Source: JBBQZO01 sp038207625
Lineage (GTDB): Bacteria > Pseudomonadota > Gammaproteobacteria > Burkholderiales > Burkholderiaceae_D
Length of the DNA stretch: 64,000 nt
Assembly: GCA_038207625.1 (NCBI GenBank)
Contig: JBBQZO010000003.1
Span: 1-64,000, forward strand
Direction: 5' to 3'
Position 1 is the first letter of the stretch; each line of letters begins with the position of its first letter. A program made the position numbers and the translations under genes. The notes beneath the pieces are model-generated. The model saw only the letters and a list, made by a program, of their open reading frames with translations, had not been told where the DNA came from and did not search any database. Of the stretch, positions 1-9,077 are shown piece by piece.

Positions 1-2498
1 TCGGCCACATCGGCCGAGGAGCCGACGATGCCTGGGAAGAAGCGGTTACGACCGATCGCGTCCTGGATCTTCAGCAGCGCTTCCTTGTTGGCGATGGCAA
101 ACTGCCAGGCCTGCGCAATGTGCTCGTTGCGCGCCACGCCAGGCACCACCATGCTGGTCAGCTGAGTCGGCAGGTCAGGGCGCAGCGCCACTTGCAGCGT
201 GCGCGCCGACAGCTTCGGATCGAGCGCGCCGGCCAGCGACATGCCATAGCGGTTGCGCTCCTCGGTGGTGCGCGCCTTGGCCGCCAATTGCTGCAAGGCG
301 TTGTAGTTGGCCTCGTCGGCGTAGCGGCCCACCACGAACATCACGAAGTCGAGCGAGGACGGCGGCAGGCTGGCCGGATCGGCCAGGAAGCGGGCGAAGC
401 GGGCGCGCGCCTCGGTCACGACAGACTCATCGCCGGCGACCGCCAGCGTGCTGGCCAGCGTGGTGCGCAATTCGCGGTCTTCGACCGTGTCGCTGGCTTT
501 TTCGTCCCAGCCGAGCGCCTTGAATTTCGGCCCGACCAGCTCACGCATATAGCGTTGCAGCAGTGCGTGCTCGGGCGTGCCGATGGCCAGCGCCTGCAGA
601 CCGCCCAGCTTGCCCAGCATCGCTTCCCACACGGCCGAACGGGGCTCGTCCTTGAACTTGGCGGCCAGGTTCAGATAGCTCGTCAGCGGCAGACGGTCGG
701 CCGAGACCAGCGTCCAGGTGTCGGTGAGCAGTTTCAGGCGCGTCGTGTCAGGCAGTTTCTGGGCCTGGGCGGCCAGCGCGTCGAAGCTGGCGGTGTCGTA
801 TTTGAGGCGGAAGTAGCCGACGCTGTGCGGGTCGGCCACCAGCACGCCGTCGCAACCTGGACGGGTGATGGTGCTTGAGGCGGTGGTCAGCAAGGTGTAC
901 TCGGCTTTGCCGCCGACCACGCCGATCTGCACCGGCACCGGCCACAGACGCTGCACGGCCGGTTTTTCGTCAAGCCAGAACTGCTCTTGCGACAGGGTGA
1001 TCTTGCGCTGGCCTTTTTCGCAGCTCTGCGACACGCTGACGATAGGGAAGCCGGGCTGGGTGGTCCAGTCCGAAGCGATCTTCTCGACCGGCTTGCCGGA
1101 TGCTTTTTCCAGCGCGCTCCACAGATCGGCGCTGGTGGTGTTGCCGAACTGGTGCTTGGCCATATAGGCGCGGATGCCTTTGCGGAACGCGTCCTCGCCC
1201 AGATAGGCTTCGAGCATGTTCAGGAAAGCCTCGCCCTTGCCGTAGGTGATGCCGTCGAAGGCGCCGGCGGCTTGCTCTTCGGTCAGGATCGGGGTCTGGA
1301 TCGGATGCGTAGTCTTGCGCGAATCCATCGCCATCACGCCTTCGCGCTGCACCAGGCCGCCCAGTGCCGCGCGCCATTCGGGATGGAAATGGCCGGTCGC
1401 CTTGGCCGCCATCCACGAGGCGAAACCTTCGTTGAGCCACAGGTTGTCCCACCAGGCCATCGTCACCAGGTCGCCGAACCACTGGTGCGCCATTTCATGC
1501 GAGTTGACCGAGAACGAGGTTTGCTTGGTCGCTTCGGTGCTCTTCTTCGCGTCGTACAACAGGGCCGCCTCGTTGTAGACGATGCCGCCCCAGTTTTCCA
1601 TCGCGCCGTTGAAGCCGCCCGGGATCGCGATCAGGTCCAGCTTGGCCAACGGGTAAGGCACGCCGAAGTAGTTGTTGTAATAATGCAGCAGGTCCTTCGA
1701 CGAGGCCAGCGCGAATTTCGCCGTGTCGGTCTTGCCGGCGGTAGTGACGATGCCGATGTCGACGCCGTCCTGCTTGTCGTTGATGCGCTCGAGTTCGCCA
1801 GCCACCAGCACCACCAGATAGCTCGACATTTTCGGTGTCACGCCGAAGCTGACGCGCTCGCCGCCGCCCGGCAGTTTTTCCTGCTTGGCGATCGGGGTGT
1901 TCGAATAGGCCTTGTAGTTGCCCGGCAGGTCGACGCTCAGTTTGAACTTGGCGCGGAACACCGGCTCGTCCCACAAAGGCAGCATGCGGCGCGCGTCGGT
2001 TGGCTCCATGGTCGAGCCGATCATCTTCTTGTCGGTCTCGCCGACCTTGTACTGCATCGTAAACAGGCCGCGCGGCTCGCGGTTGATCTGGCCGCGAAAA
2101 CTCAGCGCCAGACTGTATTTGCCGGGAGCGAGCGGCTGGGCCAGCGCGAACGTCAGCGTCTGTTGCTCCTTGTCGATGGCGGGCGTGAGTTTTTGTTCGG
2201 CGATGCCCTTGCCGCTCAGGCTGGCGCTGTCGATGTCCATGTTCTCGACGTTGAGCATGATCTTCGAGGTGGTTTTCAACACATCGATTTCGATTGTCTC
2301 GTTGCCGCTGAACGTGTTGGCGGCCACGTCGGGCACCAGATGCGCGACGTACTGAACCGGCACGACATCCTTGGGCAGCTTGCCCGGGGTGGCGCCAAAC
2401 GAGAACGGCGCTTCGGCGTGGGCGGCGCAAGCGGCCATGGCCAGCGCGACGGCGCCGGCGATACGCAAGCTGGTCATAGGTGCGGAAAGTTGTCTCAT
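1..2498 (-). CDS. M1 family aminopeptidase, secreted (3' end beyond window)
   Basis: A reading frame on the minus strand opens at 2498 and is still open at base 1, giving about 832 codons. It begins with a Sec signal peptide (MRQLSAPMTSLRIAGAVALA, probable cut after AHA). The exopeptidase motif GAMENWG lies near residue 298 and the zinc motif HEMAHQW near residue 333, followed by the second zinc glutamate in NEGFAS. These are hallmarks of gluzincin M1 aminopeptidases, which remove N-terminal residues from peptides; the signal suggests a periplasmic or outer site. An AGAGAG stretch precedes the chosen ATG; an in-frame ATG at 2477 is the alternative. Family members of this type run about 870-890 residues, so roughly 50 are missing off the edge. 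A second, shorter M1 enzyme is encoded at 4529. Confidence 0.93.
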   Translation of the reverse strand, partial: MRQLSAPMTSLRIAGAVALAMAACAAHAEAPFSFGATPGKLPKDVVPVQYVAHLVPDVAANTFSGNETIEIDVLKTTSKIMLNVENMDIDSASLSGKGIAEQKLTPAIDKEQQTLTFALAQPLAPGKYSLALSFRGQINREPRGLFTMQYKVGETDKKMIGSTMEPTDARRMLPLWDEPVFRAKFKLSVDLPGNYKAYSNTPIAKQEKLPGGGERVSFGVTPKMSSYLVVLVAGELERINDKQDGVDIGIVTTAGKTDTAKFALASSKDLLHYYNNYFGVPYPLAKLDLIAIPGGFNGAMENWGGIVYNEAALLYDAKKSTEATKQTSFSVNSHEMAHQWFGDLVTMAWWDNLWLNEGFASWMAAKATGHFHPEWRAALGGLVQREGVMAMDSRKTTHPIQTPILTEEQAAGAFDGITYGKGEAFLNMLEAYLGEDAFRKGIRAYMAKHQFGNTTSADLWSALEKASGKPVEKIASDWTTQPGFPIVSVSQSCEKGQRKITLSQEQFWLDEKPAVQRLWPVPVQIGVVGGKAEYTLLTTASSTITRPGCDGVLVADPHSVGYFRLKYDTASFDALAAQAQKLPDTTRLKLLTDTWTLVSADRLPLTSYLNLAAKFKDEPRSAVWEAMLGKLGGLQALAIGTPEHALLQRYMRELVGPKFKALGWDEKASDTVEDRELRTTLASTLAVAGDESVVTEARARFARFLADPASLPPSSLDFVMFVVGRYADEANYNALQQLAAKARTTEERNRYGMSLAGALDPKLSARTLQVALRPDLPTQLTSMVVPGVARNEHIAQAWQFAIANKEALLKIQDAIGRNRFFPGIVGSSADVA

Positions 2499-2751
2499 GT
2501 GTTCTCTCTGGTTAACAGTTGTCGTGAACGCCGGGCGGCTTATTTGGCGAATTTATCCCAGCCAGCACTGTAATCTGGTGCCCTGCAGGATGCGCCGAAA
2601 AAGCGACGAAGTGTCGATTTCGCTGCCTAAATGGCAAAAATGCCGGACCGGACGGAATCGACTTGCGCTCCAGCACCGAATTCTTTGCATCGTTTTCACA
2701 ATTCGCTATATAGTTCACTGGTAGCACAGCGGCCCACCAGAGGAGACTTCG

Positions 2752-3579
2752 ATGAAAATAGATGCCCTGTTCCAGAACCCCCATGCCCTGCCGACCGCCC
2801 CCAAGGTTGTAGAAGAACTCATCACCAGTTTCGACAAAGCGTCGGTCTCGACGGAGGAGATCGCCAAAAAATTGGCCACCGACCCGGTCCTGTCGGCCAA
2901 GTTGCTGCGCCTGGCCAATTCGGCCTACTACCATGTGTCACGCTCGATCGGCACGGTGGACGACGCGGTGCTGATGCTCGGCTTCGTGACGGTGCGCACG
3001 CTCGTCATCAGTTCGGGGCTGGTGAGCGGATTCAAGACCGTCCCCGGCCTGGACCTGAAACAATTCTGGCGTTACAACCTGAACGCGGCGGTTGCAGCCA
3101 AGTGGATCGCCAAACAAGTGGGCGAAAACACCGACCTGGCCTTCACGATCGGCATGATGCATTCGATCGGACAGCTGGTGATCCATTCGGGCATGCCCGA
3201 GCAGGCGCTCGAGCTCGACAAGATCGCCGCACCGCTGGACGCGCGCCGACTCGACGCCGAACAAGTGTCGTTTGGCTACACCTTCGCCGACGTGGGCGCC
3301 GAACTGGCGGTGCGCTGGAAATTCCCCGAGGCGTTTTCGCACACCATCGGCGGCTTCCCCGATCCGCTTGGCAAGACCCCGCTGAACCGCATGTCGGCCG
3401 TGATCCATCTGGCCGCCTGGCGCGCGCGCGTGGCCGAAAACAAACTGAGCCCCGATGAAATCGCCGCCAGCTACCCGACTGCCGTGGCCGATGCGCTGGG
3501 CCTGGCTCCGAACGCGCTGATCGACAAGATGCCAGCGCTCGCTGAGCTATCGGCCGGTCTGGAAGAACTGGTGCATTGA
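2752..3579 (+). CDS. HDOD domain protein
   Basis: This 275-residue cytoplasmic protein is almost entirely one HDOD domain (about residues 10-215), recognisable from the LPTAPKVVEELI start, the TDPVLSAKLLRLANSAYY helix and the HSIGQLVI segment. HDOD proteins are relatives of HD phosphohydrolases that usually lack catalytic residues and act in signalling, often linked to chemotaxis, motility or c-di-GMP. No output or receiver domain is attached. A clear AGGAG lies six bases before the ATG. It is divergent from the aminopeptidase gene across a 250-base gap that holds an AT-rich promoter-like stretch near 2700-2720. The domain call is firm; the partner is unknown. Confidence 0.9.
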   Translation: MKIDALFQNPHALPTAPKVVEELITSFDKASVSTEEIAKKLATDPVLSAKLLRLANSAYYHVSRSIGTVDDAVLMLGFVTVRTLVISSGLVSGFKTVPGLDLKQFWRYNLNAAVAAKWIAKQVGENTDLAFTIGMMHSIGQLVIHSGMPEQALELDKIAAPLDARRLDAEQVSFGYTFADVGAELAVRWKFPEAFSHTIGGFPDPLGKTPLNRMSAVIHLAAWRARVAENKLSPDEIAASYPTAVADALGLAPNALIDKMPALAELSAGLEELVH

Positions 3580-4077
3580 TCCTCAATTGACCGGCGCGCC
3601 CCGCGCGGGCGCCCGGTCTGTCGCCAGGCACGCTGCAGCGGGTGCATTTCTGCGGCGCGCCAACAACACCCCATCTCCCCCGTCCCAATTTCGCCGCCAT
3701 GGCGAAGCTGCACGAGCGCGCGCCGACGCAGCCGCCAATCGCGGCCTCCTAAAACAGGCATCTGCCCCCCTCCGCTAAGAAAAACACATCGATGGCGCCA
3801 AGAAAAAGGGGGCTAGCACAGTTTGCCACGCGCCATTTTGTCATTTAGGCTAACTTTTACGTCACTTAATTGCGATATAGTCTAGCAAATTCACCATTTA
3901 CTTATTACTTAGTCTATACTGCATCCGCATGCAACTTTGCACAAGCCGCAAGTCGGCCGTTGCCACGTATTGAAAATAATTTGAATTATTTTGAGAAACG
4001 GCCTCAAGTTTCCGGAATCGCCGCCGTAGATGAGAGACAAGCAGTAATCCATAGACATTTTTCGGATCAGGTGCGCC
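3580..4077. other. Intergenic region upstream of fliT
   Basis: No frame in this 498-base gap has family-like content. The first 200 bases are GC-rich and contain imperfect GC hairpins just after the HDOD stop. From about 3835 the composition becomes distinctly AT-rich, and the sigma-28-type promoter for fliT lies at 4004-4030. Confidence 0.6.
4004..4030 (+). promoter_or_regulatory. Sigma-28 (FliA)-type promoter for fliT
   Basis: TCAAGTTT at 4004-4011 and GCCGTAGA at 4023-4030 are separated by exactly 11 bases. The enteric FliA consensus is TAAAGTTT-N11-GCCGATAA, so the -35 matches 7 of 8 and the -10 matches 6 of 8 with ideal spacing. It lies about 48 bases before the fliT ATG. A very similar element precedes the YjfB-type motility gene at 16289. 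Agreement of motif, spacing and gene function makes this a strong candidate, but it is unverified. Confidence 0.72.
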
Positions 4078-4374
4078 ATGACCTCCAATGAAGTTCTCTC
4101 GATGTACGAACAGATCGCCGGCCTGAGCAATCAGATGGCTGTCGCGGCCCGCGCCAGCGACTGGGACGGTTTGTCGACGCTGGAACAACAGTGCGCAGCC
4201 CAGGCGAGCACGCTGGCATCGGGTGCCGCACCAACAGCGGGCGCCGCCCGTCTGCGCAAGATCGACCTGCTCAAGCAGATCATGGCCAACGACCGCGCCA
4301 TCCGCGAAGTGACCGAGCCCTGGATGGCCCAACTGTCGAACGTGATGCAACCCGCCCAAGCGTCGGCACGCTGA
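4078..4374 (+). CDS. fliT: Flagellar protein FliT
   Basis: A 98-residue, mainly helical protein starting MTSNEVLSMYEQIAGLSNQM resembles the short FliT chaperones of betaproteobacteria. FliT binds the filament cap protein FliD before export and, in enteric bacteria, also antagonises the FlhDC master regulator. Supporting features are the small size, the amphipathic helices at residues 3-40 and 58-75, and the ANDRAIREVTEPWM segment typical of the family. No fliD or fliS lies beside it, so it is detached from the usual fliDST cluster. A sigma-28-type promoter precedes it and a strong terminator follows, suggesting a one-gene late flagellar transcript. Confidence 0.75.
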   Translation: MTSNEVLSMYEQIAGLSNQMAVAARASDWDGLSTLEQQCAAQASTLASGAAPTAGAARLRKIDLLKQIMANDRAIREVTEPWMAQLSNVMQPAQASAR

Positions 4375-4414
4375 AACACCACGCCGGCACAGCGCCGGCA
4401 GACTTATCCCAAAG

Positions 4415-4449
4415 AACGACCCGCCCATCCGGTGCAGGGTCGTTTTTTA
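4415..4449 (+). terminator. Rho-independent terminator after fliT
   Basis: AACGACCC at 4415-4422 pairs with GGGTCGTT at 4437-4444 and runs into a T tract (GTTTTTTAT). A perfect 8-bp stem with a U-run 40 bases after the fliT stop is a textbook terminator. Confidence 0.88.
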
Positions 4450-4528
4450 TTGGGCGCGCCAATTCTCGCACTCAGGCAATATTTACGCTGGTACAATTAA
4501 TTCCCAGCAACCCACCTGTGCGACCCTG

Positions 4529-6229
4529 ATGACACGATTGCTCCTGCTCCTACTCAGCGCTGGCGTCCTGAGCGGCTGCGCCGTTCGGCAAGCTCCGCTG
4601 AGCGACTTCACTGCCAACTCCGGCGCCCAGCGCAGCGCCGAACAACTCCTGCTGACGCTGGAGAACGTCGATCTGAGCCTGCGCGTTGATCCTGCCACGC
4701 GCAGCATCGTCGGCGATGCCAGCCTGCGCCTGCTGACAGCGGCGCCGATTGACAAGATTGCGCTGGAACTGGACCGTAACCTGCCCATCGACAGCGTCAG
4801 CGTGGACGGCGTGGCGCTGCCGGCGCACGCGTTCAGCAATCCCGACGGGCGCCTGACGCTAACGCTGCCGCACACTTTGGGCGGCGGGCAAACGGCGCTG
4901 GTGCGCCTGCACTACCATGGCACACCACATGTGGCCAAGCACGCGCCGTGGGACGGCGGCTTCGTCTGGTCGCACAGCGCCGGCGGTGAGGACTGGATCG
5001 CCACGGCCGTGCAAGGCGAAGGCTGCGACCTGTTCTGGCCGTGCATCGACCATCCGATGGGCAAGCCGCAGCTGATGACGCTGCACATCAGCGTACCGGC
5101 GCCGCTGGTGGTGGCCGGCAACGGCGTGGCGCTGGGCATGGACGAGCATGCCGGCTGGCGCACTTACCACTGGCGCATCAAGCATCCGAACACCTACGGC
5201 ATCGCGCTCAACATCGGCGCATATGACGTGATCAAGGGCAGTTATGCCAGTCGCTACGGCAACCAGATCGCGCTGGCCATGTGGCACTTGCCCGGCCATG
5301 CGGCGCAGGCCCAGGCGCTGGTGGGCGAATTTGCCCCGATGCTGGACTTTTTCGAGAGCCGCATCGGGCCCTACCCGTTCGGCGACGAGAAGATGGGTGT
5401 CGTTGAGACGCCACACAAGGGCATGGAACACCAGACCATCAATGCCTACGGCAACGAGTTCGAGAAGTCACCGTACGGCTACGACTGGCTGCTGCAGCAC
5501 GAATTTTCCCACGAATGGTTCGGCAATCAGCTCACCAATGCCAACTGGGACGACATGTGGCTGCACGAGGGTTTCGGCAGCTACATGCAGCCGCTGTACC
5601 TGGAGTATCTGCGCGGCGAGCTGGCCTTCCACGCCGCGTTACAGGAACAGCGCCAGCAAATCGACAACAAGTTCCCCATCGTGACCGGCAAGCCGATGCG
5701 CGCCGAGGACGTCTACCAGGCCGAGCGCGGCGGCGCCGGCCAGGACATTTACAACAAGGGTTCGCTGGTGTTGCACACGCTGCGCAACCTGATCGGCGAC
5801 GACGCGTTTTTCCGCGCCACCCGTCGCCTGGTGTACGGCCGTGACGACCCGGCACCGGGCAATTTCGCGCCGCGCTATGGCAGCACGCCGGAATTTATCG
5901 GTATCGTCAACGCCGTCAGCGGACGCGATCTGGGCTGGTTCTTCGACGCCTATCTGTATCACGCCGAGCTGCCCGAACTGCTCGCCACACGCGAGGGCAG
6001 CCGCTTGCAGCTGACGTGGAAACTCAAGCACGAGGCGCGCTTTCCGATGCCCGTTGAAGTGCGCGTCAACGACCATATTGAAACGCTGACGATGACCGAC
6101 GGCCACGGCGAACTGACGCTGCCGGCCAACGCGACCTACACGCTGGACCCGCACGACAAAGTGTTGCGCGTACAAGCCTATCTCGACGAGTGGAAACTGG
6201 ACCGTGCGCAGCGGCGCAAGAAGAAATAG
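4529..6229 (+). CDS. M1 family metallopeptidase, lipoprotein
   Basis: This 566-residue protein starts with a lipoprotein signal ending in the lipobox LSGC, acylated Cys17. The M1 exopeptidase signature appears as GMEHQ (near residue 298). The zinc site is HEFSH at 324-328 plus Glu347 in LHEGFG, the exact HExxH-18-E spacing of the family. It is therefore a predicted membrane-anchored aminopeptidase facing the periplasm or the cell surface. At 566 residues it has the N-terminal beta and catalytic domains but lacks the long helical C-terminal domain of PepN-like enzymes, similar to LTA4H-like short forms. No convincing Shine-Dalgarno precedes the ATG. It ends in a basic KKKK-type tail (RRKKK). 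Confidence 0.9.
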   Translation: MTRLLLLLLSAGVLSGCAVRQAPLSDFTANSGAQRSAEQLLLTLENVDLSLRVDPATRSIVGDASLRLLTAAPIDKIALELDRNLPIDSVSVDGVALPAHAFSNPDGRLTLTLPHTLGGGQTALVRLHYHGTPHVAKHAPWDGGFVWSHSAGGEDWIATAVQGEGCDLFWPCIDHPMGKPQLMTLHISVPAPLVVAGNGVALGMDEHAGWRTYHWRIKHPNTYGIALNIGAYDVIKGSYASRYGNQIALAMWHLPGHAAQAQALVGEFAPMLDFFESRIGPYPFGDEKMGVVETPHKGMEHQTINAYGNEFEKSPYGYDWLLQHEFSHEWFGNQLTNANWDDMWLHEGFGSYMQPLYLEYLRGELAFHAALQEQRQQIDNKFPIVTGKPMRAEDVYQAERGGAGQDIYNKGSLVLHTLRNLIGDDAFFRATRRLVYGRDDPAPGNFAPRYGSTPEFIGIVNAVSGRDLGWFFDAYLYHAELPELLATREGSRLQLTWKLKHEARFPMPVEVRVNDHIETLTMTDGHGELTLPANATYTLDPHDKVLRVQAYLDEWKLDRAQRRKKK

Positions 6230-6559
6230 CCTGTGCGCCATGGCGCATCGCATCACGCTGGCGGATCAAACAGGAGGGGAGTTATTCTGGAGAGCGATCA
6301 CCAGGTATCTCCTGGTGTCGCCTCTTGCCGGTTGCATCCGGCGTCCGAGAGCACATCGTTGGCATCTCAAACCGCTTCCGGGGCAAGGCGTTTATTCAAC
6401 GCATCATCTGCTTGTCGCGCCACTCTATCTTGGTAGCTGCGCCAGATCCTGGCCCGTTTGTTGTGATCTTGCGACCACGGAAGCGATTATAACCGAGATA
6501 GAGAATTTGTGTTGACATGAATTGGCGCCATTGCTCTATTTTGCAAATGACAATCTTGC
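6230..6559. other. Convergent intergenic region, no gene
   Basis: This 330-base gap separates two convergent genes. I see no supported gene. It contains a perfect hairpin CACCAGG-TATCT-CCTGGTG (6299-6317) without a T tract. A plus-strand TTGACA at 6512 lies 17 bases before TCTATT at 6535, which would transcribe antisense into the FimV-like gene. Confidence 0.55.
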
Positions 6560-7543
6560 CTAACTGAGCTTCGGTTCTTCCGGGACGGCGGCGACGGCGG
6601 CGTCGTGCTTTTTCTTGCCGCCAAACAGTCTGGCGAACAGACCCGGTTTGGCGGCGCTGACTGCGCCCTGGCCTTTCTTGCGCGCGCGCATGACAAACAC
6701 GGCCACCAGCGCCAGCAATAACGCCACCCCACTGACACTGCCGATCCACAGCCACGGCAAGCCCTCGGCCTTCTTGTCGGCCTTCTTGTCGAGCGCCTTG
6801 GGTACTTTGCCGGGCACCGGCGCCTTGGGCACGGGCGCCTCCACCGGCTCGGGCTTGACTTCGATAGTCTCCTGCAAGGCCTTGATCTTCGCTTCCAGTT
6901 CGACGATTTGCGCCGTCAGCGTGGCATTTTTGACATCCAGCGCAAGACAGGTCTTGTTTTGCGCTGCCGAATAGCCAGCCGAATGGGTCACCCTGGCGTG
7001 CGGCGCCGCATGCGCCAGCGGCATGCCCGCGCGCGCCAGCGCCGCCGCCATGGCCGGCGATACCGGCGCGCTCGCGTGCTCGGGCAGCGGTTCCGGCTCC
7101 GGTTCGGGCTCGGGTTCGTGCACCGGGGCGGGCGGGCGCGGATCGACCGTCAGCCAGATCGTCGTGCCGCGCACCACCGAGCGGTTGGCCGCCAGCAGTT
7201 CGAGAAACAGGTGGACATATTGGGCCTCGACCGGCTTGATCGACGTCAGGTGCAGGAACTGGCGCTTGTCGCGCCGCATCACCGACATGTGCAATGTTGC
7301 CAGCGCCGGATTGATCGCGACATTCGCGCCGCGATAGACGTCGGGGTTGGCCAGTCGCACCTGCAGCGCGCTCATCTCGTCGGGCGCCAGCGCGGTCAGC
7401 TCGATGTCGGCGATCAGCGGCTGGCCGATATACGAGCGCACCGCCACATCGCCCAGTTCGACCGCTTGCACGCCCACTGCCAGGGTGCACAGCAGGCTGG
7501 CGCAAACGAGCTGACGAAAGCGTAAGATGGGGCGAAATGACAT
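6560..7543 (-). CDS. FimV-like N-terminal domain membrane protein
   Basis: The 327-residue product has a signal peptide ending VGVQA, then VELGDVAVRSYIGQPLIADI, which is the FimV N-terminal domain (about residues 28-138). In FimV this periplasmic domain helps polar type IV pilus and type II secretion assembly. After it come an (EP)n stretch near 148-156, a predicted short coiled coil near 207-235, a Pro/Lys/Val-rich linker, one membrane helix near 265-287 (WLWIGSVSGVALLLALVAVF) and a short basic cytoplasmic tail. It lacks the long acidic cytoplasmic TPR half of true FimV (usually 700-1000 residues), so it is a short FimV-like paralogue. No pilus genes adjoin. Confidence 0.75.
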   Translation of the reverse strand: MSFRPILRFRQLVCASLLCTLAVGVQAVELGDVAVRSYIGQPLIADIELTALAPDEMSALQVRLANPDVYRGANVAINPALATLHMSVMRRDKRQFLHLTSIKPVEAQYVHLFLELLAANRSVVRGTTIWLTVDPRPPAPVHEPEPEPEPEPLPEHASAPVSPAMAAALARAGMPLAHAAPHARVTHSAGYSAAQNKTCLALDVKNATLTAQIVELEAKIKALQETIEVKPEPVEAPVPKAPVPGKVPKALDKKADKKAEGLPWLWIGSVSGVALLLALVAVFVMRARKKGQGAVSAAKPGLFARLFGGKKKHDAAVAAVPEEPKLS

Positions 7544-7678
7544 GTCGGGGGCACCAATAGCGAATGGTAAAAGTTTAGCAGCAATACGGACTCGGCGATG
7601 ATTACTTGTAGCCTCAAGGTAATTAACGCGCGTTGGAGTAAACTCTTTAATCGGTTTCTACCGAAACAGGACATGCGC

Positions 7679-9076
7679 ATGGAAAACAGGACAGAAACCG
7701 ACAGTTTTGGCCCGATCGAGGTGCCTTCGGCGATGCTGTGGGGTGCGCAAACCCAGCGCTCGCTACAACACTTTCACATCTCCAGCGAGCGCATGGCGCC
7801 CGAACTGATCGCCGCGCTGGCCAGCGTCAAGCGCGCCGCGGCCCAGGTCAACCTCGCGCTGGGCTTGCTGGGCGCCGACAAGGCCGCGGCCATCGTGCGC
7901 GCGGCCGATGAAGTGCTGGCCGGCCAGCATGCCGACCAGTTTCCGCTGGCCGTCTGGCAGACCGGCTCGGGCACCCAGACCAATATGAATATGAACGAGG
8001 TGCTGGCCAACCGCGCCTCCGAACTGATGGGCGGCGCGCGCGGCGAAGCACGCCTGCTGCACCCGAACGACGACGTCAACCTGGGCCAGTCATCGAACGA
8101 CATATTTCCCAGCGCGATGCATGTGGCCGCGAGCGTCGCGCTGGCGCATGCGCTGCTGCCGGCGCTGGCGCGTCTGCGCGCGACATTGGCCGCCAAGGCG
8201 CTGGCCTTCGCCGACATCGTCAAGATCGGGCGCACCCATTTGCAGGACGCCACGCCGTTGACGCTGGGACAGGAATTCTCCGGCTACGTGGCGCAACTGG
8301 ACTATGCCGGGCAGCTGATCAAGGCCACCCTGCCCGGCCTGCTGCAACTGGCCGCCGGCGGCACGGCGGTCGGCACGGGTCTGAACGCGCATCCGGAGTT
8401 TGGCAGCCGCATCGCCGCCGCGCTGGCGGCCCACAGCGGGCTGGCGTTTGTCAGCGCGCCCAATAAATTTGCCGCGCTGGCCGGCCACGACGCGTTGGTG
8501 GGCGCGCACGGCGCGCTCAAGACGCTGGCCACGGCCCTGACCAAGCTGGCCAACGATGTGCGCTGGATGGCGTCCGGCCCGCGCTCGGGCCTGGGCGAAA
8601 TCACCATCCCGGAAAACGAACCGGGCAGCTCGATCATGCCGGGCAAGGTCAATCCGACCCAGTGCGAGGCGCTCACGATGCTGTGCTGCCAGGTGTTCGG
8701 CAATGACGTGGCGATCACCATGGGCGGCGCCTGCGGCAACTTCGAGCTCAATGTCTACAAGCCGCTGATCGCGCACAACTTCCTGCAAAGCGCGCGCCTG
8801 CTAGCCGACGGCATCGATTGTTTCGACACCTATTGTGCGCAAGGTATCGAACCGGACCGGGCGCGCATCGCCGCGCTGATGGAACGCTCGCTGATGCTGG
8901 TGACGGCGCTCGCGCCGCACATCGGCTACGATAACGCCGCCAAGATCGCCAAGCGCGCCCGGGCCGATGGCAGCACGCTCAAGCAGGCGGCATTGGCGCT
9001 GGGACTGGTCAGCGAAGCGCAGTTCGAGCAGTGGATCGACCCGCTGGCGATGACGGCTGCGCAGCGGCCCGCCTGA
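7679..9076 (+). CDS. fumC: Fumarate hydratase, class II
   Basis: This 465-residue enzyme interconverts fumarate and malate in the TCA cycle without an iron-sulfur cluster. The superfamily signature GSSIMPGKVN sits at residues 316-325, with the substrate-site segment SSNDIFPSAM and the TGSGTQTNMN loop also present. Length matches the family (about 460). The frame is open from 7598, but I place the start at the ATG at 7679 because ACAGGA lies eight bases before it and the family begins near this residue; an ATG at 7673 is too close to the ribosome site. Its stop is only one base from the stop of the convergent protease gene. Confidence 0.95.
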   Translation: MENRTETDSFGPIEVPSAMLWGAQTQRSLQHFHISSERMAPELIAALASVKRAAAQVNLALGLLGADKAAAIVRAADEVLAGQHADQFPLAVWQTGSGTQTNMNMNEVLANRASELMGGARGEARLLHPNDDVNLGQSSNDIFPSAMHVAASVALAHALLPALARLRATLAAKALAFADIVKIGRTHLQDATPLTLGQEFSGYVAQLDYAGQLIKATLPGLLQLAAGGTAVGTGLNAHPEFGSRIAAALAAHSGLAFVSAPNKFAALAGHDALVGAHGALKTLATALTKLANDVRWMASGPRSGLGEITIPENEPGSSIMPGKVNPTQCEALTMLCCQVFGNDVAITMGGACGNFELNVYKPLIAHNFLQSARLLADGIDCFDTYCAQGIEPDRARIAALMERSLMLVTALAPHIGYDNAAKIAKRARADGSTLKQAALALGLVSEAQFEQWIDPLAMTAAQRPA

Positions 9077-9077
9077 C

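Noticed and set aside
7598..7678. Upstream start for fumarase adding 27 residues
   Set aside because: No ribosome site and no family homology for those residues; the ATG at 7679 has both.
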